A stretch of DNA of 64,000 nucleotides, taken from NCBI GenBank assembly GCA_018292915.2, contig JACVVK020000141.1:1152001-1216000 (forward strand), written 5' to 3'. Positions within the stretch are counted from its first letter, which is position 1, and each line of letters opens with the position of its first letter. The translations under genes were made by a program, and so were the position numbers. Under the pieces are notes generated by a model. The model ran no database searches and had not been told where the DNA came from. It worked only from the letters and a program-made list of their open reading frames with translations. Below, one piece after another: positions 34,201-44,400 of this stretch. The DNA is from Batillaria attramentaria. Its lineage: Eukaryota > Mollusca > Gastropoda > Batillariidae.

Positions 34201-34500
34201 GATGGACCTGCCCATTGAGATAGATCCCACTTCAAGGTGGTGAAAAAGGACAGTATTCGTTTTCCTCTTGATTATGTTTCTTTTTGTAGTTTGTAGAGTA
34301 GGTTGGTGGTGGGGGGGGGGGGGGGGGGCAGGGTTGGGTAGAGGGGATGTAGGAGGGAAGGGGGGAGGGGTTAGGTTTTAGTGGCTTGAAAGGAGTATGA
34401 AAGAGTTGTCAGTGTGTGAGAATGATTAGGCCGTTTTTGCATTTATATGAAATTATTGTTTAAGCTTGAATTTAACACCCCTTCTTTAGTCTCGGTTGCA
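31280..34500 (+). repeat. Seven tandem ~420-430 bp exon-plus-intron blocks
   Basis: Each block carries an acceptor (TCAGTTGCAG or CAAAGTTGCAG), a run of 15-nt units of the form CAGCCCAAGGAGA(C/T)GGAC, and an exit CA|GTAT. Its intron-like sequence contains GTGTGAGAATGATTAGG or TAGAGTAGGTTGGTGG with G-runs. Two subtypes occur: A (31292-31493, 32601-32781, 33526-33687) and B (31731-31916, 32154-32351, 33022-33273, 33928-34252). Blocks 3+4 and 5+6 look like a duplicated pair about 870 bp apart. Confidence 0.9.
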
Positions 34501-34501
34501 G

Positions 34502-34985
34502 GTCAGGACTAGGCATCTGGAGAGAGGGCGAATCAGCCAAAGTGGATAAACCAACCCAGCCATGGAGATGGACCAGATCACCCTTCCTGCTGATAATCCA
34601 GCCTCTGGACAACTCTGAGCCCCTCTGGATGATGTGCCCTTCAGGACGACTGATGGATATGTCAGTGGATGACACAGGCAGACCTGTAAGCATACACATT
34701 TACCGCATGCCCTTATTCGGTATTTTAACTCATCTTTTTGTTTCAGCTGATACATGTACTTTGACAGTCTTTTTGTAGGTTGAAGGATTTGCTTTAAGTT
34801 TCATGTTAAAAGTTTTTTTCTCTTAGCCCTAGTGTAAATTGTCATAACTGTACATGAACCTTCACTCCTTCATTCTTACAGACAACCACACTGCCCTGGG
34901 TCAGAAGAGGATGGATGGAGGACAACAGGCAGACACCAAGGGACACCAGCAGCGATACAGTGTCTTGAGAATGGTCGCACGTCAG
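34502..34985 (+). other. Two spliced exons 3' of the repeat array
   Basis: Exon 34502-34685 begins like a B block (GGTTGCAG|GTCAGGAC) but has lost most 15-nt units, and ends CCT|GTAAGC. Exon 34882-34985 follows TTCTTACAG and ends CAG|GTATGC. In the phase left by the CA|GTAT donors, the first exon is fully open and includes QPLDNSEPLWMMCPSGRLMD. The second continues for 28 codons to TGA. No family is recognised. Confidence 0.4.
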
Positions 34986-35811
34986 GTATGCGTATATTTT
35001 GCTGCTGTACCTTGCCTGCTTTACAATTACAATTAAGTGTACATGTCCTGCTATTTTTTGTTTGTTTTTTTCCTTTTTTTTTTCGTTTTGGGTAGTTTGT
35101 TTGTTTGTTAGGTTTTTTTGTGTTTTTTTTTTTTTGGGGGGGGGGGGGGGTGTTGTTGCTGTTGTTGTTATTTTTATTTTTATTTATTTATTTATTTTTT
35201 TATTTTTATTTTTTGAAGGGGGGGGGGGGAGACACTAGTGTTGTATTTGATTAAAAATGTACCCATGAAATGAATGACTCTAGCCAAATTCTATTTGCAT
35301 TCAGATCTACCATTCTGATCAGACTTGGGCAGTCTGAAAGAGATGGATCCAGCTCTGCGTACATCTCCAAACTGCCGCAACATGTAACCAAATAGCGGAC
35401 ACAGATCGCATTCCGCCATTCACTGGTTGCTTCCAGCATCGACAACAGATGGACGGGAAACACTGGGCAAGATCATGTCTACTGTCACATTCTGAAGACT
35501 AGCAAGATCAACTGATCACAATGTAAGCATACTCGAAGACAATTAAGGTTCTTCTAGCTTATGCCTTGCAATGATGTATTTTGATATCATCTGTTTGACT
35601 TTCTATGCCGCTTTCAACTGGATTTTCACAATGTTGCTGTTGTCACTCTAGATTGTTTTTGTTGCTGCTGTTTTGACATGTTTGAAAAATATTGTCAGTA
35701 CTTTATTTGGTATTTGCTTTTTTTCAACAGAAATGCCTGTCCTTGGTCGACTATCCAAAACATACAGATGACAAGCTATGAGAGCAGGGATCCAGTCCAA
35801 CCTAACTGAAC

Positions 35812-36205
35812 ATGGATAAAGTCCGACCTCATGGATACAGTCCGACCTTAGCATGGATCCAGTCCAACATCAGCCTGGATCCAGCCCAACATCAGCATGG
35901 ATCCAGACCAACATCACCATGGATCCAGCCCAACATTAGCCTCGATCCCATCCAACATAAAGCATGGATCCAGTTCAACATCACCATGGATCCAGTCCAA
36001 CATCAGCATGGATCCAGTCCAACATCACCATGGATCCAGCCCAACATTAGCCTCGATCCAGTCCAACACAAAGCATGGATCCAGTTCAACCCTAGCATGG
36101 ATCCAGTCCAACATCAGCATGGATCCAGCCCAACATTAGCCTGGATCCAGTCCAACATAAAGCATGGATCCAGCTCAACCTCAGCATGGATCCAGTCCAA
36201 ACTTC
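35812..36205. repeat. 22-bp minisatellite with GGATCC in every unit
   Basis: About 17 units of ATGGATCCAGTCCAACATCA plus GC, with 23-bp variants ending AAAGC that recur every few units, so there is a higher-order pattern. Lack of stops makes more than one frame open, so the apparent ORFs across it are weak evidence for coding. It lies near the start of the last exon of the repeat-rich unit. Confidence 0.95.
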
Positions 36206-37547
36206 ACTTCCACCTGGATTAAAAAAGAAGTGCGTGGATCAAGGGATAAGTCTTCATACTTACCTTGTGCACAGCATTGGCAACAACACCTCTGCAGAGC
36301 TGCGTCTTCATCACGTTGTGCTGTTCGCATTTCCTGCACATCTCGTCACATCAGTACATCCAGCAAAGCGCAGCCCAGAGACTGACCTTCCTCAGAACTG
36401 CACTCAGGGACCACTGCCAAGTTTCTTTGCTTATTATGTTTTAAACAGTGGCATCCGACAGTTACGACCGACAGTGCCACTTATCAAGTTGGGCATACCA
36501 CCTAAAACTGGTGATCAGAACACACAAACAAACAAATCTGCCAGTGTGTGCTTGTCCCTGAATTGGGATGGACACTACTCATTGCTGATAATCGCCATGA
36601 AAAACGTGGGTTTTTTTGTTTGTTTTGATTTTGCATCTATTTGTTTCTAGTTTTTTGTTTGTTTGTTTGTTTGTTTTTTGATTGTTGTTTTGGGGTTTCA
36701 ATTTGTTGGTGATATTTTAAAACATTTTTTACATATTTTATATATTTTAAAAAATATTCATGTTAAAATTTTGTGTATGTATGTGATGGGGGCAGTTGAG
36801 GTTGGGGGATACAATATTTAAGTGTTTTTTATTTTTTTTACATTTATTTCAGTGAGTTTTTGAATTATATGTTTGAATTTTTTTATTATCTGTGTTTTCA
36901 GTTTTTAATTAAAAAAAAAAAGAAGATTTACACAGCCTTGCACCAATGCTGCAGAGATTGTCTAAACTAGTATCAGGACAACAGCAGGCTAGTGTTTCCA
37001 CACATTTCATGTTCATGACTTCTGTCAATAATTGTGGATATCCAATCTTACACTATCATATTTACATACACACATGTCCGAGATCTAGGAGTGCTCTCAG
37101 CTTTACTTACTTCCCATACTTTGAAATTGGCCTGATTGAGTGATGCCTTCATTACTATTCTATATGCTAAAGACATTGTTGCTGACAGTTGTGTGTGTTT
37201 GTGTATCTGTGATTTTTATTTTTAAAGAACTTTGTATTCCTTTCTTTTTTTTTAAAAAGGTTTTTAGTGTGCATGTGTATGTGTTGGAGTTTTATACTTT
37301 TAAAAAGTTTTTCAGTTGTGGGTTTTTTTTTTTTTTAATTCTGTGTGTATGCATGTGCCAGTGTCTTTTTTATTTGGTTTTACATGTTTTATAAACATTT
37401 TTGTATAAAGGTGTGTGTGACTGCAGGTGCCTTTTAATTTTTTTTTTATTTAAAGAACAACAACAAAAACAAAACAACCAAAAAAAACCCCAGTTTTTAA
37501 TTTGTTTATAATTTGTGATTCTGAGATAGATGGTCTTATCTAACTTT

Positions 37548-37967
37548 TTAAAGTTTGTGGCCACATTGAAGAACAACATTTGTGTGTTTAACATTTTGCT
37601 GTATTTTGTTCTACAATGATGATTTTTGGGGGTGATTAGCTTGTAATTTATTCATAAGGTCTTACATACTTTATTAAAGATTCATGAATTGCCAGTCTTG
37701 CACCAAGAAAGTGAAACACATTGATGCCTTTAAGTTGCATAATTTTGGCATGGACTGTTTAAAGTTTGTGGCCACATTGAAGGACAACATCTGTGTGTTT
37801 ACCATTTTGCTGTATTTTGTTCTATGTGATGATTTCGGGGTGATTAGCTTGTAATTTATTTATAAGGTCTTACAAACTTTATTAAAGTTTAATGAATTGC
37901 CAGCCTTGCACCAAGAAACTTAAACACATTGATGCCTTTAAGTTGCATAATTTTGGCACGTCTGTAT
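37548..37967. repeat. 210-bp tandem duplication in the terminal exon
   Basis: Copy 1 is 37548-37757 and copy 2 is 37758-37967. Both start TTAAAGTTTGTGGCCACATT and contain GGTGATTAGCTTGTAATTTA and CTTTAAGTTGCATAATTTTG. Divergence is visibly low. A second, looser pair follows at about 38060-38110 and 38265-38310 (AGTTTGAGTG...AAAGAAACCAC). Confidence 0.9.
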
Positions 37968-38808
37968 TTTGTATGTGTGTTGTGTGTGCATATACATAAT
38001 TCTTGTAATTTGTATTTGTAATTGAAATCTGTTGAAATTCAGAAGTGCTGATCATAGAGCTTACAGATTAGTTTGAGTGGTTTAATACGAAAGAAACCAC
38101 AAGATGTTTCAATCTGCTCTACGCATAATTATATCACAAATCGGTGCGCAAACTTTTGAGGGAGGTACACAAATCATTAGTCACCTTACCAGAACAATAA
38201 TATGTTGAAGAAAATGTAGAGGAAAGAGTCTAAATGCTTGTGGTAAAAAAAACAGCTTTCATGATCAGTTTGAGTGCAGTTTACCACAAAAGAAACCACT
38301 TGTTTCAATTTTGTCCTTAGCTATGTCACCCGAGGTCGGAGGCCCCTGTCTTCGTCACCTGTGTAGTACATGTACCATTATCTATGAGTGTAGTCTGTAG
38401 ATTAGTAACCATCTGCATATGCTTGAGCATCATTAATATGAACATTATATCTTATTCCGTGATGTGTGTGTGTGGGTACGGGTGCTTGTGCGAGTTCGGA
38501 AGATAGGCTTCGTGTATGAGGAAGGACTCGGGATACATATAGAGAGCTACATGTATTACCTGTGATCTGCATCCTGTGTTAGGTCTGCCCCTCCATCTTA
38601 ATTGTTACTCTTAGTGCTGTTCAACATAGTTAATGTGAGGCGGCAATGTCTAGTTCTTAAATCGTGTTTTAGCCAGTGACTGAGTGTGTGAGTGTGTATT
38701 GATCTATACATGTATGTTAATTGGTTTTGTATTTCCGTGAGGTATGTTTGTGTAGACGTGTGTTTATTAAGAGGAGCAAGCCAAATTCTTCTTTGTAATT
38801 AAGAAGTG

Positions 38809-38814
38809 AATAAA
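38809..38814 (+). terminator. Candidate poly(A) signal AATAAA
   Basis: AATAAA after AAGAAGTG, followed within about 25 bp by a T-run. It fits the 3' end of the repeat-rich transcription unit whose last exon begins at 35731. Confidence 0.45.
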
Positions 38815-38904
38815 TTTATCTTATCTGATTGCTTGAATTTTTTTTTTTTTTAAAGTGATCTTACATAATATGATTGACTTTACACAGTCTGATGTGTATT
38901 CATA

Positions 38905-39215
38905 ATTGGTATGGTATGGTAGACTTCTCCTCGGCGCACGTATCCATCTCTAATGAGATGCTCTAGGCGCCGCAAGGCTGGAGGACGAAGCAGGGAAAGC
39001 CTGCTGCCGCTACTTTGTGTGCAAACCTCCACCCTGCTATTCACTCTGGTGTGTGCGACAGTATTTCTGTTTTACCACGCCACCGGCCACAGCCTACTCT
39101 TCTTCGAAAGATGAACATGGGATTTTTAGCGTGCACACTTGATATTTGTGCGTGCGTGTGTACACGAAGGCGAGACAGGCACCGCAAACGAGTCTGCACA
39201 TGGATTTGACTCGAT
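38905..39215 (-). mobile_element. SINE family C, second copy
   Basis: Matches 16190-16500 through GTAGACTTCT, GGACGAAGCAG, TCCACCCTGCTATTCACTCT, CACAGCCTACTC and GTGCACACTTGATATT. The tRNA head side is missing, so the copy is truncated at its right end (the 5' end of the minus-strand element). Confidence 0.75.
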
Positions 39216-39224
39216 ATTTTTATT

Positions 39225-39421
39225 CATAATTGGTGACCTAGCTTCTCATGAGTGCAGTTTCCTCCGTACTGGGCGGAGTAGTCAGTTCAATTGGTACAGG
39301 GCATTTGCCATGGCGCTCAGTTCATCTCATTCATCAGTTGACATCGCTTGTAGTAACAGTGTTATGCAGCGGACAGATGTATTAATGATGTATGCAGCAC
39401 AGGCTCTAACACTATAACAGG
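39225..39421 (+). repeat. 190-bp duplicated segment, copy 1
   Basis: Shares CTCCGTACTGGGCGGAGTAG, CCATGGCGCTCAGTTCATC and GTTATGCAGCGGACA with 40755-40950. No inverted ends or ORF. Confidence 0.9.
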
Positions 39422-40446
39422 TGATTTAATTGTACATGTACACATGATTTACTATTAATGATTGATCTTAAATGATATTTTGTCTGTGATATGCATGCAT
39501 GGAAGTGTGCGTGGTATGAGTGAGTGTGTGACTGCTGTGACAGGACAAGCTCCTTTGCGTTAATTCCAAAGGCTTATCAAGCTGATTCGATTGTTTTGAT
39601 TTGATGGTCCTATTTTACATCAGCCTTACGTTCACTGTTTCACTGTTCAGCTGTGGTAAATTGATGACTAACTTTGTGCCTATGCTGTATTTGTTTTAAA
39701 CTGTGAATTTGTTCTCGATTTTTGGGGTTTTGTTTTTAGGTCCCTTCAGTTTTATGTTTTCGACCACACCCTTTATATTTTGTATAGTTGTTTAATGAAA
39801 TCATCTTGACACCTCACCAAAGACAAACTGATGACGTACAATACATCACTACTACATGCGAGTTTGAATATCTTTGAGCAGAGACACACAGAACGTTGAG
39901 CTCAGATACTACGCTGGAGTGTAAATGTTTGAAGCCTCAGCCGAGCAAAAGGTGCCTGGTTTCAGAGTTTTTCCCCGGGAACTCCGGTTTCTCTGGTGCT
40001 TAGCATATTAGCAGCATATACATGGTCTTTGACTTTATATTCATGTTGGCCAGGCTTCAGTGAGTGCTATAGACTCACTGAGTACACCACCGACACATTG
40101 AATTAAGTTTTTATTGAGAAACTTGAGTCAGTGTTCACAACTTGAAATATTACGACTTGAATAAAACAATTCATGAAAATGTCTATGTAAAGCACTGGCT
40201 TTGAGGTTCTGGAGTGTTTGAATACATTGTGTGAGACTATGTGTGTATGAGTATGTTCATTTGCTTCAGTTCTGCCACGGCCGGTCACTGAGTTCAGGCC
40301 AAAAATTGACAGCAGAACAGATGTGAATCATGCTGACCACTGTCACTTAATGACAACTTCTGATGTCGAGTTGAGATTGGTAGCTGCAGTTTGTTGGTCA
40401 GTACTACCGCTTCATGTCTGAACTACTGATAACCCTTCATTTTAAA

Positions 40447-40620
40447 CAGGGGCGTAGGAACCACGGGGGCCCTGGGGGCCCAGGCCCCCGTTCGATTTTT
40501 GGAAGGGGGGCCCGAATATCTTTGGGCCCCCCTTGCTTTTGATAGGAGGAGAGGGGGCCCACCGGTGGTGGGGCCCCCGCCCTGCTCTGCCGCTGTCGCA
40601 GGACACAATCCTTGGCAGCC

Positions 40621-40653
<33 letters not shown>

Positions 40654-40747
40654 CCCCGCCCCCCCCCCCCACCCTTCTTCACCCCGGCCGTATGGCTCAC
40701 CCGACTTAGTGGGCCCCCCTTCCTCTCAGCATCTTCCTACGCGCCTG
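40447..40747. mobile_element. Short TIR element with CAGG..GCGTAGGAA ends
   Basis: The left end is CAGGGGCGTAGGAACC and the right end reads CTTCCTACGCGCCTG, its near inverted repeat. The interior is very GC-rich (runs of GGGGGCCC) with a CA repeat and C-run at 40621-40670. Ends of this type suggest a nonautonomous hAT-like element. I could not define a target duplication. Confidence 0.6.
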
Positions 40748-40754
40748 ATTTATA

Positions 40755-40950
40755 ATTATTGGTCACCTATCTTCTTATGAGTGCTGTTTTCTCCGTACTG
40801 GGCGGAGTAGTCAGTTCAGCTGGGACAGGGCATTTACCATGGCGCTCAGTTCATCCGATTCATCAGTTGACATCGCCCGTAATAACAGCGTTATGCAGCG
40901 GACAAACGTATTACTGATGAATGCAACACAGGCTCTAACACTGTAACCGG
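40755..40950 (+). repeat. 190-bp duplicated segment, copy 2
   Basis: Second copy of the segment at 39225-39421, with visible substitutions along its length. It begins within about 10 bp of the right end of the TIR element at 40447-40747. Confidence 0.9.
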
Positions 40951-41442
40951 TGCCCCTCCCCCCCCCCCTCCATCCCTACCCCCCTCCATCCCTACCCCCG
41001 CCTCCAAGATCTAACGTGAAATTCGTGAACAGGTTCCATCTTGGCCGTGGGTATGTGCGTCGTTATGCCAGATAAACGGGGTGTAAGGGCACACAAAATA
41101 TTCACATGACCCTACGACCCCCCAGCGACCGTGAGTGCCAGCGGTGACTGAGCCAGCCTCCGTACCAGCTGCTCTGTCTGATGCTGTGCTTCGCGGAGAC
41201 GGCAAGTAGCCTCGGTTTCGACTCAGTTTTCCTCATTTCCGCAAGCAGCGATTGATTGGCATATTATGATACTAGATTTATCCCTGGAAAATGGCCGTTG
41301 GTTTGCGTAAATGAAAATGTTCTGGCCTGCGTTTCTTGCTGCGGATTTGACAGTCCCAGCTCTTTTAGCCCTCGGATAGAGCGCGGGCTTTGAAATTGTG
41401 AAGTGTCGTCTGCCACAGCGGTTTGGAGCAGACGGAGTGGTG

Positions 41443-44400
41443 ATGGCTGAGGAGCCAGAGCAAGGCGATAGCCCTAGTGGCTCGCCCGTACCCCCGGAGC
41501 ATGGACATGGACATTTTTTCACCAAGAAAACCTTCCACAAGCCTACCTACTGCCATCATTGCACAGACATTTTATGGGGACTCATCGGTGTCGGATATGT
41601 GTGTGAAGGTAACGTTGCCATTTTTTCCCTTTACGCGTTTTTCACCACGTCTTGGATTTATTCCCTGCTGATTGACATCCGATACTAGCGTAGTGGTTTT
41701 CGATTGCATTACACGAATCATGCGTCTGGTTGCTTAGCATGCTGATAATTGGAATTCGTCCGCATTTCTTACACGGCATTAGGGGGTTTGATGTTTTGGG
41801 TGGGGGACAGAAACGGGTCTGCTGACATCTCGGCCAAGAGAGGCCGCATATTTGGGATCCATATTGGTTGGAGTAGAAGTGGATGTCGGTGGCGAACCCG
41901 CGTAAGCAGCAGCAGCAGCACAGCGGCGGCGGCAGCAGCAGCAACAGCATCAGTCGAGCAGGCAGGCCGGCCGAGCTGTGCCGGGGACACACGGGCTCAG
42001 TTAAGCGCTGTGGCCATCGCTTGCAGAAGCATCACGCGCTTAGGTGAACCACTGACAGCACTCCCTCTACTCTCAGTCCGCGCTGGCTACACAGCGCTAG
42101 TTTCAAGCCTCGCTAGAAATCAATAACAAACACTGTGCCTCCATTTTACCATAGTTTACCACCGCCGCTGCCGCCACCATCACCACTGGATTTGGAACTA
42201 CACCATGTCCAGTTATGAATATGATCAGTAGTCAGAATATTTCAGGCCCAAGAAAATGTTACACTTTTGGGGGTTACAAGTGGATAAGATAATGACCTCT
42301 GTAACCATAATTGTATCAGTTGAAAAATAGATGGGACTAAGTATAGATAAAGATGTGAAATATGCAGAATGCAGTAATCACTTCGCATGCGTCTTTGTAA
42401 GAGGCTCCTATGACTTTAGGCCCCTAATATTCTTTCTGTGTGTGGTTGAGTTTCACTTTCAGAGATATGGAAATCATGCTACTTTGTTTTGACAGAAGCT
42501 TACAAAAACACTCTCCAGCTAACACTATTTGACATTAGATATTAGTGCTAGTGGGCGATTAAACAGGTACACAGTTTGTGGTGGGTAATTCTAATGTGAG
42601 AAATACATGTACGTCGCTGTCAGCTGAGTAACATAAACACATAAGCTGCACTGTAGTATTTGACAGGGTTGTTTTGACGGACTGGTGGCACGATGTGTTA
42701 GTACTACATGTACTATATTGTGCCCATTCTGTCAGTTAAATGCTGTGGTTTGACTTCATGTTTGTAATGTATTGAGTTTCAGAATTGCAGCTCATGACAG
42801 TTTCCAGCCACATATACATGTATGATTATTGTGGGTGTGTCACTGTATGTGTGGAGGTGGAGGCAGGGGGCAGGCAGAAAAGGAGGTGATTTGGGGTAAG
42901 GGGAGGGTTGGGGGAGGGGTCAGTGACATAGTGATGATACACTGATAAGCAAATTTCAGATCCCTGTGACCCTAGTTAGTCCAAACATAGGTCGAGAGGT
43001 AAATCACACTGGTTAGGTAACCGGTTCCTCTGCGGCAGGTCTATAAGATAATGTCTGTTCTTTTCACTCCCTTTCCCAACCTGTATTGCTCCTGAGCTCA
43101 GTAAGTCAGTTATCTGTCATGTGCGACTTGCGTGTTCCAGTGGTTGCCCACTACATGCGTCCCTTATGAAAGCCAGAGGTATTTGATGTGTAGAAGTGTG
43201 GGAAAAAATGGGGGGGGGGGGGGGGGTCGCCTGCATGTGTACCACATGATGTGTAAAGTGAAACTAAAGTGCTTTTACTACCAATACTACTCACTACTAC
43301 TACAGTACTAAGCTCACAGAAGACAGTCTTTGTTTGGTATCAGTTCTGCTTGTGAGTGCGCCTGTAATATTCTATCTAATGATGTCTGCTGACTGTGCTG
43401 ACTAGAATTGAAATGGCCTGAACCTCTTCTAGTGAGCAAGTGGCTGCAGCTGTATCGGGCGCCTTGCTTTTTTGCTTTGCAGTCACCCTTCTGCTGGCTT
43501 AGTGCCATCCTGAGAGAAGCCATAACTGTGCATGGAGGTGGTACATTGTACAGTATCAGTGTTCCCAATTATGTATACATGTGTGCGTATTGGTATGCAC
43601 AAAACTCTTAAGTTGACGCAGAAATCAGAACACAGCGATCGTCAAATGTGTCAGGACCATGGTAGCCATTCGGGCTACCGTCCTGAACAAAACTGGTAGC
43701 CCGAAAAAAATTCTGGAAGCCGGAGTGGCTGCTAGGTTCTGAGTTCATCTCAGAATTCCTGCTCGCCATTCGGGCTACCGCTACCGGAGCTTTCACTCGC
43801 CTGACGGTAAATTTGGTAGCGAAAGCGAGCGGGCGAGCGCATTTGATGATCGCTGGAACAGCGTGTCAACGGGGACTCACGTTTTTGGTCTCGTTACAAA
43901 CAGTATTTTTCCAACACTCTCCCCCGGAAACAGAATGAACAAGAGCGATCTGCAACTAGCAGCGGTCACCTGCAGCATCACATTTCCGCTAAACCATTGT
44001 GCATAGCAGACAGAATCTGATTGGCGTAAGTACTCTGGGACACTTTTTGTCCAATCATAATGCTCTCTTTGATAAGTGCGGGTTCCTCACCTTGGCGATT
44101 CGCTATGGCTGAAATGCTACAATTCACATCTCTCCTGCTTGAATACTTTTGTAAACAGCAACAACATTTGGTTTTGGCTTTCAGACTTCTTAATTTTTTG
44201 CCAAAAGACCATGGACCCTCACAATTTACAAAAGGACCCTCAAAATATGGAGAAAGGTCCCAAGGGCCCTTGTATTATCAAATCACAGGTCCCCAGGTCA
44301 CTGATCAAGCACATACATGTATGTATTCGAAGTAAAGTTTTCCACAGCGTGGTATGCGGGATAGTGCCTCCAGGTCAGACGCAGTGGTGAATATCCACAT

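Larger units (their letters stand above)
30845..38830 (+). other. Multi-exon repeat-rich transcription unit, coding status unclear
   Basis: A chain of plus-strand exon-like blocks has GT-AG boundaries. First is 30845-31020 (TTTCCAG acceptor, GTAAGA donor). Seven repeat-bearing blocks end near 31493, 31916, 32351, 32781, 33273, 33687 and 34252. Then come 34502-34685 (GTAAGC), 34882-34985 (GTATGC), 35305-35522 (GTAAGC) and a last exon from 35731 to a poly(A) signal at 38809. Blocks 2, 3 and 5 are multiples of 3 nt and share one phase, so a low-complexity protein of DQPKE units is possible. The 34502 exon continues that phase openly and a TGA follows in 34882-34985. Block 7, however, has stops in all three forward frames. 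The choice between a decayed or repeat-coding gene and a long non-coding RNA is open. Confidence 0.45.

Noticed and set aside
35812..36222. 136-codon ORF over the GGATCC minisatellite
   Set aside because: The repeat unit lacks stops in more than one frame, so the open frame is expected by structure and does not show coding.
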